64,000 nucleotides of DNA from DASXBA01 sp036406475 (GCA_036406475.1 DASXBA010000007.1:16870-80869); one strand, 5' to 3'. Positions 16,603 through 24,426 are shown, counted from the first letter of the stretch. Translations and numbers: made by a program. Notes: generated by a model not told the origin, from the sequence alone.

Positions 16603-18591
16603 GTGCGCCTGGCCCGCCCGAGATGGGTCCTCGTTCCCGCCCTCCTGGTGGCGCTCGTCGCGCTGCCGCAGTCGGCCCAGGCCGTCAACGGCCAGCTGAT
16701 CCAGCTGAACGGCCTCGCCGGTTGTGCCTCGGACACCGGCCTCGGCGGCCTGTGCAGGGACAACAGCGGGATGGGCTTTCCCTTCGACGTCGCCGTGAGT
16801 CCCGACGGCGAGTTCGCGTACGTGAGCGCCACCGGTGACGACAGCGTCGCGGCATTCGACCGCAACCCCGCCACGGGCGCGCTGACCCAGCTCGCCGACC
16901 CGGCCGACTGCGTGTCGGAGACGGGCGCAGGCGGCTGCGTCGACGGGAAGGGGCTCACCAATCCGGTCTCGATCGCCGTCAGCGACGACGGCAAGTCGGT
17001 CTACGTGACCTTCAAGAGCGACGGAACGACCGACAACGGCGTTTCGGTGTTCAGCCGCGACCCGACCACCGGGGCGCTGGAGCAGCTTCCCAACACGCAG
17101 GGCTGCGTCTCGGAGACGGGTGCGGATGGCTGCGCCAACGGCAAGGGCCTCCCCGACCCCAGTGAGGTCGCGGTCAGCTCTGACGGGAAGTCGGTCTACG
17201 TCGTCTCGCAGGTAACGACGGGCGGCGACGGCGCGATTGCGGTGTTCAGTCGCAACACCTCCACCGGCGAGCTGACCCAGCTCGATGACCCGAACGGCTG
17301 CGTGTCGGAGACGGGAAACAGTGGAGAGTGCGTGGACGGCAAGCGGGTCTCGGCCCCGGAGTCCGTGGCGGTCAGCCCGGACGGCAAGACGGTCTACGTC
17401 GGTTCGATCGACTCGTCAGAGGACGGCACGCTGGCGGTCTTCAGCCGCAATACGACCACCGGGGCGCTGACCCAGCTCGCCGACCCGAACGGCTGCATCA
17501 CGGAGACGGCGGTCAGCGGCTGCACCCAGGCGGAGGGGATCAAGGTCATCAGCTCCCTGGCCGTAAGCCCCGACAGCAAGTTCGTCTACGCGACCGGAGG
17601 GACTAGCGCAGTGTTCGCTTTCAGCCGGAACACGAGCTCCGGCGTGCTGACCAAGCTCGCCGACCCGACGGGCTGCGTGTCGGACGCCCCGACCAGCGGC
17701 TGCACCGACGGCCGCGGGCTGAGCGGCCCCAGCTCGGTCACGGTCAGCTCCGACGGCAACTGGGTCTACGTGTCCACCCTCGGCACCGGCGGCGTGGCGG
17801 CTTTCGCTCGGAACGCGACCACCGGGGGGCTGCAGCAGCTGGCCGGCAAGGCGGGCTGCGTCTCCGACACCGGGTCGAGCGGCCTCTGCGTGGACGGGAA
17901 GGGCCTCGGCGGGGCGTGGTCGGTGTCTTTGAGCCCCGATGCCCGCTCGGCCTACGTCGCCGCTCTGAACGGAAACGCCGTGGCGGTCTTCCGCCGTGAC
18001 ACCGGTGGGTCGACGCCTCCGCCGCCGGGCGGAGGCGGTGGTGGTGGGGGCGGTGGGGGCGGCTCGTCTCCGCCTCCGGCGGGACCCGGCCCGTTGATCG
18101 TGGGTGGCTGCATCAACGCGGACGCGACAGCGTCGGGGAAGACGCTCGGGCCGGCGCGGCTGGGGCGCAAGCAGAAGGCCCAGCGGGCGATCTTCAAGGG
18201 CGCCAAGCTCCGCGGCCGCAAGGGCCTCGACCGTTACTGCGCCGTCGGCGGCGGCTCGTTCCGGATCGGCTACCCGACCAGGCGGCTGCTCAAGTCCGCC
18301 GGCAAACGGGCGGCCAGGAAGATCAAGGGTCGCGTCGTCCTGATCCAGACCTCGAGCAAGCGGTTCAGGGTGAAGGGCAAACGCGTCGGCCAGAGCGGCA
18401 GGGGCCTCAAGGGCAAGAAACGCAAGATCGGCCGCAACACCTGGCACCTGTTCAAGGGCCGCCGCGGCACCACCCAGCTGGTCGTCGTCCGCAAGCGCAA
18501 GGTCGTCGCCGTGGGCATCGGCGACGCCCGCCTGACCAAGTCGAGGAAGCTCACCAAACGCTTCCTCACCGCCTGGAAGCTCGGCACCTAG
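16603..18591 (+). CDS. Secreted seven-repeat beta-propeller protein with Gly-rich linker and basic C-terminal domain
   Basis: About 662 residues from the GTG at 16603 (an in-frame TTG lies at 16567). The signal peptide (VLVPALLVALVALPQSAQA) is followed by seven repeats of about 65 residues with the pattern VAVSPDGKxVYV and VFSRNTTTGALTQL, as in YVTN/lactonase-like seven-bladed propellers. Each repeat also carries a Cys pair (C-x8/9-C, for example CVSETGAGGC), probably a disulfide outside the cell. A Pro/Gly-only linker at about 18010-18090 leads to a Lys/Arg-rich domain of about 150 residues of a kind I associate with Solirubrobacterales secreted proteins. Activity unknown; surface binding is one option. 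Confidence 0.85.
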   Translation: MRLARPRWVLVPALLVALVALPQSAQAVNGQLIQLNGLAGCASDTGLGGLCRDNSGMGFPFDVAVSPDGEFAYVSATGDDSVAAFDRNPATGALTQLADPADCVSETGAGGCVDGKGLTNPVSIAVSDDGKSVYVTFKSDGTTDNGVSVFSRDPTTGALEQLPNTQGCVSETGADGCANGKGLPDPSEVAVSSDGKSVYVVSQVTTGGDGAIAVFSRNTSTGELTQLDDPNGCVSETGNSGECVDGKRVSAPESVAVSPDGKTVYVGSIDSSEDGTLAVFSRNTTTGALTQLADPNGCITETAVSGCTQAEGIKVISSLAVSPDSKFVYATGGTSAVFAFSRNTSSGVLTKLADPTGCVSDAPTSGCTDGRGLSGPSSVTVSSDGNWVYVSTLGTGGVAAFARNATTGGLQQLAGKAGCVSDTGSSGLCVDGKGLGGAWSVSLSPDARSAYVAALNGNAVAVFRRDTGGSTPPPPGGGGGGGGGGGGSSPPPAGPGPLIVGGCINADATASGKTLGPARLGRKQKAQRAIFKGAKLRGRKGLDRYCAVGGGSFRIGYPTRRLLKSAGKRAARKIKGRVVLIQTSSKRFRVKGKRVGQSGRGLKGKKRKIGRNTWHLFKGRRGTTQLVVVRKRKVVAVGIGDARLTKSRKLTKRFLTAWKLGT

Positions 18592-18655
18592 CTCCGCGCA
18601 GTTGCACGACCGCCGCCTTCCATGCAATGCGACTATTTCCCGACGTGACCTCACG

Positions 18656-18681
18656 CTGTCGCTTCCGCGTGAAAGCGACAG
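18656..18681 (+). terminator. Stem-loop downstream of the beta-propeller gene
   Basis: A perfect 9-bp stem CTGTCGCTT / AAGCGACAG with an 8-base loop, 65 bases after the propeller stop and 35 bases from the tRNA on the other strand. Without a T-run its role as a terminator is uncertain. Confidence 0.4.
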
Positions 18682-18715
18682 TCCCGTCGAGCCGTCGCGA
18701 ATGCTTGCCTGCTAA

Positions 18716-18789
18716 TCGGGCTGCCCAGATTTGAACTGGGGACCTCTCCGACCCGAACGGAGCGCGCTACCAGACTGCGCCACAGCCCG
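18716..18789 (-). tRNA. tRNA-Pro (anticodon CGG)
   Basis: 74 bases fold as a full cloverleaf. The acceptor stem is CGGGCTG/CAGCCCG, the D-stem GCGC/GCGC, and the anticodon stem CTCCG/CGGAG with loop TTCGGGT, giving anticodon CGG. The T-stem is CCCAG/CTGGG with TTCAAAT, and the discriminator base is A. CCA is not encoded. It follows the small protein gene 18807-19073 on the same strand by 17 bases. Confidence 0.95.
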
Positions 18790-18806
18790 TGGCGGACCTA
18801 GGGTAC

Positions 18807-19073
18807 CTACGCCGCGACCGCGTTGTAATAGCGCACGGCGAGACCCGTGAGCAGCGTCTCGAAGCACTCCTCCACGGTCAGATCGTGCTCGTCCGCGTAA
18901 GAGCGGAGACCGGCGCGCTCGATCGCGTCGCTCTGCGCGACGACCTCTTCGACGAGGTCCGGATGCTTGTCGGAGAAGTAGGCCCCCATCGAGTAGAGGC
19001 TCGTCTCCATCAGCGACTCGAGGAACGACTCGCTGTCGACCTCAGTCCGCTGGCTCTCGCTGCCCCCGGCCAT
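18807..19073 (-). CDS. Small acidic hypothetical protein (88 residues)
   Basis: The ATG at 19073 (MAGGSESQRTEVD) is chosen because the open frame upstream translates as low-complexity antisense of the sigma-factor tail. The protein looks mostly helical, acidic and soluble, with FLESLMETSLYSMGAYFSD and a C-terminal block EECFETLLTGLAVRYYNAV. No known domain recognised. It sits between the sigma-fusion gene (32 bases upstream) and tRNA-Pro, all on the minus strand. A role in regulating or reading out the sigma protein is possible but only by position. Confidence 0.6.
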   Translation of the reverse strand: MAGGSESQRTEVDSESFLESLMETSLYSMGAYFSDKHPDLVEEVVAQSDAIERAGLRSYADEHDLTVEECFETLLTGLAVRYYNAVAA

Positions 19074-19105
19074 CCGGCGGCAGATTAGCGACGCGACCGG
19101 GGTGG

Positions 19106-20536
19106 CTAGACGCCCAGCTGGACCGGGCTGGGAACGCCCGCCGCGGCGTCCGTCGCAGCCGGAGCGCTCGGAAGCGCCAGCGGCGACCGCGGCTGGTCGA
19201 CCTGCGTGGACGGCAGGCCGGGCTTGGCAGGCGTGGTGGGCACCGCGGGCGTGGCCGGCGGCGTCACCCTTATGGGCGGGGTCGCCGGCACCGAGGGCGC
19301 GGACGGCGAATCGATGTGTGCGGGCGGCGACAGCTTGGGCGCCGCGCTTTGCTTGGCGCCCGCGGGCGTGTGCGACCTGCCCTCGGGCTTGGCGCCGCCG
19401 GACTCGGAGCGCTTGCCCCACTCGCGCCTGCGCAGTCCAGGCCCGGCGCCGGCCGTGCCCTCGCCGAACCGCGGACGCGATTCCCGCGCCGGCGCAGGAC
19501 CGGCGCCGGCGGCGGCTCCGTGATGATGAGCCGCCGCGGGCGCGGAGCGGTGCGGCGTTCCGGTGGTGCCGAGCACCGCTCCGCCCGCCCCCGCGATGGC
19601 GACGGCGGCCACGAGGGCCGCCGCCCGCTCTGCCACCGCGGCGCCGGCGTGGGCGGTCGGGCCCATGAGCGTCGTGATGATGTTGGGATCCGCCGATGGG
19701 GGCGGGGCGGCCTGCGACGCCGAGAAGCGCCGGCGAAGGAATCCGGGGAGCGGCAGGAGCGCGGCCGCCTTGGCGGCGACGCGCCGGCTGCGAAGCGGCT
19801 CAACACCCATCTCGCGCGCGTGGCGGCGGCAGGCGGAGCAGCGACGGGCGTGCTTCGAGAGCCTGCGGAGGTCGGTCTCCGACTCGCCGCCCTGGGAGAT
19901 CCGGGCGATGACGCCCTCCATCGCCTGGCAGCGGCGGCCCGCCTCGATCTCCTCGTACTCGCGCTCGAGACGCCGGCGCGCGCGGAAGAGCGTGCTTTCC
20001 ACAGCCGGCCTGGTCAGCTCCAGCCGCTCGCCGATCTCGCGGTAGGAGAGGCCTTCGAGCTCGCGCATGACGAGGATCCGGTGGTGCGTCTGCGAGAGCT
20101 CGTCCATCGCGCAGCGCAGGTGGTCGATGCGCTCCTTGTCGAGCAGCGAGGTGTCGGGAGCGCCGGAGCCCACGAGCCTGGCCCGGTCGCTCGGGCGCAT
20201 GAGCTCGTCCTGGTTGATCGAGATCTCCTCGGCGCGGCTCGTCCGGCGCCAGCTGTCGATCGCCGCGTTGCGGGCGATCTCGTAGATCCACGGCTTGAAG
20301 AGGATTTCGGAGTCGGTCGCGCGCATCCGGCGCAGCGCCGAGACGAACGCCTCCTGTGTCACGTCCTCCGCGCGCGCGTCGTCGCGGGTCACGCGACGGA
20401 CGAAGCTCACTATCCGGCGCTGGTAGCGCCGGTAGAGCTCCTCGAAGGCCCCGTCGTCACCCGCGCGAACACCGGCGACCAGCTCTGTGTCGCTGGCGGC
20501 CGTCCCTGTCGCGACCACTGCCCCCGCTGCACTCAT
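19106..20536 (-). CDS. ECF-type sigma factor fused to a zinc-finger, membrane helix and Pro/Ala-rich tail
   Basis: 476 residues. Sigma region 2 covers about 20-90 (DGAFEELYRRYQRRI, DVTQEAFVSALRRM, PWIYEIARNAAIDSWRR). Region 4 is at about 150-205 (LEGLSYREIGERLELT). A zinc-finger-like HARRCSACRRH (H-x3-C-x2-C) follows near residue 230, resembling an anti-sigma domain in the same chain. A hydrophobic segment (AALVAAVAIAGAGGAVLG) near 310-330 may cross the membrane, and about 140 residues of Pro/Ala/Ser-rich tail would then be outside. ATG 20536 is chosen because GGAGG precedes it by 5 bases (20542-20546); an upstream ATG at 20572 lacks one. Confidence 0.85.
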   Translation of the reverse strand: MSAAGAVVATGTAASDTELVAGVRAGDDGAFEELYRRYQRRIVSFVRRVTRDDARAEDVTQEAFVSALRRMRATDSEILFKPWIYEIARNAAIDSWRRTSRAEEISINQDELMRPSDRARLVGSGAPDTSLLDKERIDHLRCAMDELSQTHHRILVMRELEGLSYREIGERLELTRPAVESTLFRARRRLEREYEEIEAGRRCQAMEGVIARISQGGESETDLRRLSKHARRCSACRRHAREMGVEPLRSRRVAAKAAALLPLPGFLRRRFSASQAAPPPSADPNIITTLMGPTAHAGAAVAERAAALVAAVAIAGAGGAVLGTTGTPHRSAPAAAHHHGAAAGAGPAPARESRPRFGEGTAGAGPGLRRREWGKRSESGGAKPEGRSHTPAGAKQSAAPKLSPPAHIDSPSAPSVPATPPIRVTPPATPAVPTTPAKPGLPSTQVDQPRSPLALPSAPAATDAAAGVPSPVQLGV

Positions 20537-20710
20537 CCTTGCCTCCGTCGCAAACGCGTCCCCCACCTGCATCCGGCCTTACCGCGTAGAGCGGGGCATG
20601 GTACCCCCATCCGAAGGTTTTTCCATCCTCCCACCCTCTCCCCCAGTGGGCCTCCCCCGAGCTTCCGCATCGGATTCGCGCCCCCGAACCCGCAATCTGC
20701 GGAAATCCGG

Positions 20711-20738
20711 TTGCGCCGTCGGATGAGACCGCTACTGT
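20711..20738 (+). promoter_or_regulatory. Candidate housekeeping promoter before the 58-residue protein
   Basis: TTGCGC (20711-20716), 16 bases, then TACTGT (20733-20738), about 37 bases before the start codon. A ribosome site AGGAGG (20761-20766) follows. Matches are partial, so confidence is limited. Confidence 0.4.
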
Positions 20739-20774
20739 TCTTCGCACGCCGCAAGCGACGAGGAGGAGTAGTCA

Positions 20775-20951
20775 ATGGCGATCCACCTGACGCCCACCGA
20801 GCTTGGCCGGGAGGCGGGGATGCACCGGCGCGAAGTCATCCGCAAGTGCATGGAGCTCGGGGTGCCGATCTTTCAGGGACGGATCGACAAGACTCTCTTC
20901 ATCTTCAGCCTGCAGGAAGCGCAGAAGAAGCAGCAGCTCGCCAAGGCGTAG
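20775..20951 (+). CDS. Small helix-turn-helix-like protein (58 residues)
   Basis: ATG at 20775 with a strong AGGAGG 8 bases upstream; stop at 20949-20951. The sequence begins MAIHLTPTELGREAGM and continues RREVIRKCMELGVPIFQGRID, resembling the start of a MerR-type or excisionase-type winged helix (LTPTELGREAGMHRREVIRKC as a recognition-like unit), then ends in a Gln/Lys-rich helix. It may bind DNA; no ligand domain is present. It lies 57 bases before the acyl-CoA ligase gene and could regulate it or be co-transcribed with it (inference). Confidence 0.7.
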   Translation: MAIHLTPTELGREAGMHRREVIRKCMELGVPIFQGRIDKTLFIFSLQEAQKKQQLAKA

Positions 20952-20962
20952 CGCCTCGCGCC

Positions 20963-21002
20963 ACTCCCCTTAGACTCCCCGTCTAACCGGACGAGGGGGA
21001 GT
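20963..21002 (+). promoter_or_regulatory. Leader stem-loop that covers the ribosome site of the acyl-CoA ligase gene
   Basis: ACTCCCC (20963-20969) pairs with GGGGAGT (20996-21002), and TTAGAC/GTCTAA (20970-20975, 20981-20986) forms a nested hairpin. The GGGGGAG that would be closed in the stem is the Shine-Dalgarno sequence, 7 bases before the ATG at 21009. It may gate translation or act as a terminator for the preceding gene. Confidence 0.4.
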
Positions 21003-21008
21003 TTCCCG

Positions 21009-22808
21009 ATGGAAGTGAAGACCGCCGCCGCCCAGGCGACCGGCTCCAAGACGATCGCCGACATGCTGCCGCTCGCGGTCGAGCGCTTTGGCGACCAGGC
21101 GGCGCAGCGGTACAAGGTCGGCGAGGACTGGAAGGACATCTCCTATGCCGAGCTCGGCGAAATCGTCCGCGAGGTGTCGCTCGGCCTCATCGACCTCGGC
21201 CTCGAGCCCGGCGACAAGGTCTCGATCCTCGCCCACACGCGCCCCGAGTGGACGCACGCGTCGTTCGGGATCTTCACCGCCGGCTGCACCCTCGTCACGA
21301 TCTACCAGACGAACTCGCCGGAGGAGTGCCAGTACGTGGCCGGCCACTCCGAATCGCGCGCGGTCTTCGTAGAGGACGCCGAGCAGCTCGGCAAGATCCG
21401 CGCGGTCCGCGCGGAGCTGCCCGACCTCGACTTCGTGATCGTCATGGATCCCGAGGGCGCGGAGCTCGGCGACGACACGATCACGCTCGAGCAGCTCCGC
21501 CAGCGCGGCCGCGGACACGACGAGCAGGACTACGAGGCGCGTTACTCGGCGGTCTCGCCCGAGGACTACTGCCTCTACATCTACACGTCCGGGACCACCG
21601 GCCCGCCCAAGGGCTGCCTGCTGACACATGCCAACTACCGCGCGATCACGGACGCCGTGGTCAACCAGGGCGTGATCCAGCCCGGCGACAGCACCTACCT
21701 CTTCCTGCCCCTCGCCCATGCCTTCGCGATCCTGATCCAGCTCGCCACGCTGGACCTGGGCGCGACGATCGCCTACTGGTCGAAGGACCCGCAGCAGATC
21801 ATCCCCGAGCTCACCCAGGTCAACCCGACCTACTTCCCGTCGGTGCCGCGGATGTTCGAGAAGATCTACACGCTGGCGACGGCGGCCGCCGGCGACCCGG
21901 AGAAGCTGCGCAAGAGCGTCGAGCTCGGCGTGAAGGTCCGCCAGCTCCAGGCGCACGACGAGGAGGTGCCGGCCGAGCTCCAGGAGGCGTTCGACAAGGC
22001 GGAGGAGGGCCTCTACAAGAACGTCCGCGCCCTGTTCGGCACGAACATGCGCGAGTGCGTGACCGGCGCCGCGCCGATCGCCGGGGAGATCCTCGAGTTC
22101 TTCTACGCCTGCGGCGTGCCGGTGATGGAGGGCTACGGCATGACCGAGACCGCCACCGCCGCCACGGGCAACCGGCCGGACGACTTCCGCTTCGGCTCGG
22201 TCGGCAAGCCGTTCGACGGCGTCGACGTGAAGATCGCCGACGACGGCGAGGTCCTGATCAAGGGCCCGAACATCTTCAAGGGCTACTACAAGAACGACGA
22301 GGCCACCAAGGAGGCGCTCGAGGACGGCTGGCTCCACACCGGCGACCTAGGCCGGCTCGACGAAGACGGCTTCCTCTACATCACCGGCCGCAAGAAGGAC
22401 ATCATCATCACGGCCGGCGGCAAGAACATCACGCCCGCCAACCTCGAGAACGGGCTCAAGCAGACGCGCTGGATCTCGCAGGCCGTGGTCGTGGGCGACC
22501 AGCGCCCCTACCTGGTCGCGCTGATCACGCTCGACCCGGAGGAGCTGCCCACCTTCGCCGAGCAGAACGGCCTCGAGCCGTCGGAGGTCGCCTCTTCGGA
22601 GGCGATGAAGGCGGAGGTCCAGAAGGTCGTCGACGAGGTGAACTCACACGTCGGGCCGGTGGAGCAGATCAAGCGCTTCGAGATCCTGCCCGATGACCTC
22701 TCCCAGGAGACCGGCGAGCTGACGCCGACGCTGAAGGTCAAGCGGAACGTGGTGCACGAGAAGTTCAGCGACGTGATCGATTCGATCTACTCGCGCGCTC
22801 GGGCGTAG
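21009..22808 (+). CDS. AMP-dependent long-chain fatty acid-CoA ligase
   Basis: 599 residues. Activates a fatty acid to acyl-CoA through an acyl-adenylate. The P-loop-like motif YTSGTTGPPKGC is at about residues 196-207, GYGMTETATA forms the A5 motif, and TGDLGRLDEDGFLYITGRKKD plus ITAGGKNITPANLE provide the hinge and A10 lysine region. Length and pattern resemble FadD15-type actinobacterial ligases, which feed triacylglycerol or beta-oxidation. The SD lies inside a predicted hairpin. Gene order does not assign a pathway. Confidence 0.95.
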   Translation: MEVKTAAAQATGSKTIADMLPLAVERFGDQAAQRYKVGEDWKDISYAELGEIVREVSLGLIDLGLEPGDKVSILAHTRPEWTHASFGIFTAGCTLVTIYQTNSPEECQYVAGHSESRAVFVEDAEQLGKIRAVRAELPDLDFVIVMDPEGAELGDDTITLEQLRQRGRGHDEQDYEARYSAVSPEDYCLYIYTSGTTGPPKGCLLTHANYRAITDAVVNQGVIQPGDSTYLFLPLAHAFAILIQLATLDLGATIAYWSKDPQQIIPELTQVNPTYFPSVPRMFEKIYTLATAAAGDPEKLRKSVELGVKVRQLQAHDEEVPAELQEAFDKAEEGLYKNVRALFGTNMRECVTGAAPIAGEILEFFYACGVPVMEGYGMTETATAATGNRPDDFRFGSVGKPFDGVDVKIADDGEVLIKGPNIFKGYYKNDEATKEALEDGWLHTGDLGRLDEDGFLYITGRKKDIIITAGGKNITPANLENGLKQTRWISQAVVVGDQRPYLVALITLDPEELPTFAEQNGLEPSEVASSEAMKAEVQKVVDEVNSHVGPVEQIKRFEILPDDLSQETGELTPTLKVKRNVVHEKFSDVIDSIYSRARA

Positions 22809-22826
22809 CCGGCCGCTCGGCCGACG

Positions 22827-22906
22827 CCGCGACGCATTCGCTCTCGGGGGTACGCTCGCAGGCTCGCTCAAAGAGCCCCCCTCGAGCGAACGCGATCGCG
22901 TCGCGG
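22827..22906 (+). repeat. Long hairpin repeat, copy 1 (39-bp conserved core)
   Basis: The core 22846-22884 is 38/39 identical, in inverted orientation, to 24363-24401. Flanking arms close it into a compound hairpin: CCGCGACGC/GCGTCGCGG (22827-22835 with 22898-22906) and TTCGCTC/GAGCGAA (22837-22843 with 22884-22890), with GGGGG/CCCCC within. The outer arms differ in sequence from copy 2, yet both copies keep pairing, which suggests selection for structure. Confidence 0.7.
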
Positions 22907-22940
22907 CCGGCGGAGGGGCGGCTTGGCCGGCTCAGCGTCC

Positions 22941-22990
22941 GCATCGAGCGTCCCGCAGTGCCGCCTATAGCCGGCACTTCGGGACGTTCG
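22941..22990 (-). repeat. Dispersed 50-bp hairpin element, copy A
   Basis: An inverted repeat with arms CGAACGTCCCG and CGGGACGCTCG around a CTATAG centre (read on the minus strand), ending in ATGC. About 84 percent identical to the copy at 51728-51777 and related to 42965-43014. It lies 33 bases before the HAD gene and directly after the longer hairpin repeat. Confidence 0.7.
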
Positions 22991-23023
22991 GATGAGTTGG
23001 CGGGGCCTGGGTAGCTGAAGTCC

Positions 23024-23692
23024 ATGCCCGCAGCGGTCATCGCCTTCGATGTAAACGAGACGCTGCTGGATCTGCGAGCGCTCGATCCCGTGTTCGAAGA
23101 GTTGTTCGGCGACGCATCGCTGCGCGGACAGTGGTTCGCCCAGATGCTGCAGGTGGCGTTCGTGGGCGCGATCACCGATCGCTATGTGGACTTCACGAGC
23201 TCGCAACGGGCGGCGCTCGACATGCTCGCCCAGCGGCGCGACGCCAGGCTCCCGCCCGACGCAGCCGATCGGGTGACGTCGGCGATGCAGGCGCTCCCCG
23301 CGCATCCCGACGTGCCGGATGCGCTCTCGCGGCTGAGCGCCGGCGGTTATCGCCTCGCCACGCTGTCGAACTCACCCTTGGATGTCGAGCAGGCGCAACT
23401 CGCCTACGCGGGGCTCACCGACCACTTCGAGGCGATCCTCTCCGCCGACACCGTGCGAGCGCTCAAGCCCCGTCGCGAGGCCTACCAGCTGGTCGCCCGC
23501 ACGTTCAGCTCGCCGATCGAGGACGTCACGCTCGTCGCGGCGCATGCATGGGACGTCGCCGGCGCGCTCGCGGCGGGTTGCCGGGCGGCTTTCGTCGCGC
23601 GGCCGGGCATGCCGCGCAATCCCATCGACCCGGAGCCCGACTTCGCCGCGGCCGACCTCGGCGAGCTCGCGGATCGCATACTCGCCGCTTGA
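23024..23692 (+). CDS. Haloacid dehalogenase type II-like hydrolase (HAD superfamily)
   Basis: 222 residues. Motif I FDVNETLLD (residues 8-16) holds the nucleophile Asp; motif II is LSNSP (about 118-122), motif III has the Lys in ALKPRREAY, and motif IV is VAAHAWDVAGA. This combination is typical of L-2-haloacid dehalogenases, which hydrolyse 2-halocarboxylic acids; many homologues act on other substrates or are untested. The gene and the following TMEM175-type gene are bracketed by inverted long hairpin repeats. Confidence 0.9.
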   Translation: MPAAVIAFDVNETLLDLRALDPVFEELFGDASLRGQWFAQMLQVAFVGAITDRYVDFTSSQRAALDMLAQRRDARLPPDAADRVTSAMQALPAHPDVPDALSRLSAGGYRLATLSNSPLDVEQAQLAYAGLTDHFEAILSADTVRALKPRREAYQLVARTFSSPIEDVTLVAAHAWDVAGALAAGCRAAFVARPGMPRNPIDPEPDFAAADLGELADRILAA

Positions 23693-23712
23693 GCACGCGC
23701 CCCGGCGTTAGG

Positions 23713-23727
23713 CCGGGCTCCGCCCGG
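23713..23727 (+). terminator. Short GC hairpin between HAD and TMEM175-type genes
   Basis: CCGGGC-TCC-GCCCGG, 20 bases past the HAD stop and 20 bases before the next GTG. No T-run follows; it may also modulate translation of the next gene. Confidence 0.3.
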
Positions 23728-23747
23728 GGGATCATCCGCTTGGATCT

Positions 23748-24341
23748 GTGACGCGGGGCACGAGCCGGTTGATGGGATTCAGCGACGGCGTGTTCGCCAT
23801 CACCATCACGCTGCTCGTTCTCGAGATCAAGCCGCCCCACGACGGGGATCTGCTGCACGGCCTCCTGGACCTCTGGCCGTCCTATCTCGCCTACGCGCTC
23901 ACGTTCCTGTTCATCGGTCAGGTGTGGGCCAATCATCACGTGATGTTCGACCACATCCGCACGGCCGACCGCATCGTGCTGCTCCTCAACACCCTGCTCC
24001 TGATGGCCGTGGCGTTCCTCCCGTTCGCCACCTCGGTTCTTGCGGAGGCGCTGCGCAAGGGAAACGACGAGCGGACCGCCGTCGTCTTCTACGGCATCGC
24101 CTTCAGCCTGACCGCGCTGACGTTCAACGCGGTCTGGCACTACGTGCGCCGGCACCGGATGCTCAACGAGACCCTCGATCCCACGGGGGCCGAAGCAATC
24201 GGCAGGCGCTTCCAGCTCGCACTCGCGTGGCTCGGGGCGGGCGCGCTCCTCGGGGCCGCCCTACCCGTCCTCGGCGTCATCGTGATCGCATCCTTCAACG
24301 CCTTCTACTGGCTCCCGATAGCCGGGGAGGCCGGGCGTTAG
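23748..24341 (+). CDS. TMEM175/DUF1211-family potassium-channel-like membrane protein
   Basis: 197 residues, GTG start. The first helix holds the family motif RLMGFSDGVFAITITLL (residues about 7-23), which forms the pore filter region in characterised bacterial TMEM175 channels. About six membrane helices follow (SYLAYALTFLFIGQVW, RIVLLLNTLLLMAVAFLPFA, FYGIAFSLTALTFNAVW and two near the end). Bacterial members are proven K+ channels in a few species; function here is by homology. The stop lies at the edge of a long hairpin. Confidence 0.9.
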   Translation: MTRGTSRLMGFSDGVFAITITLLVLEIKPPHDGDLLHGLLDLWPSYLAYALTFLFIGQVWANHHVMFDHIRTADRIVLLLNTLLLMAVAFLPFATSVLAEALRKGNDERTAVVFYGIAFSLTALTFNAVWHYVRRHRMLNETLDPTGAEAIGRRFQLALAWLGAGALLGAALPVLGVIVIASFNAFYWLPIAGEAGR

Positions 24342-24426
24342 CCGCCCCACGATGCAGTCACCCGAGGGGGGCTCTTTGAGCGAGCCCGCGAGCGTACCCC
24401 CTCGGGGGAATGCATCGGGGGGCGGC
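24341..24426 (-). repeat. Long hairpin repeat, copy 2
   Basis: An 86-base imperfect palindrome. Arms GCCGCCCC/GGGGCGGC and CGATGCA/TGCATCG (24341-24356 with 24411-24426) enclose CCCGAGGGGG/CCCCCTCGGG (24361-24370 with 24397-24406). Its 39-bp core is the inverted twin of 22846-22884. It starts at the stop of the TMEM175-type gene, so it may also end that transcript. Confidence 0.75.

Noticed and set aside
17000..17900. Regularly spaced similar blocks, considered as a CRISPR or tandem DNA repeat
   Set aside because: They are codon-level repeats of the beta-propeller blades with about 190-base period and continuous reading frame.
18716..18789. tRNA-Pro as an integration site of a mobile element
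   Set aside because: No duplicate of the tRNA end, no integrase and no shift in composition nearby.
22827..24426. Insertion sequence or transposon with inverted ends
   Set aside because: The ends are inverted hairpins, but no transposase lies between them and no target duplication is visible; kept as a repeat finding only.
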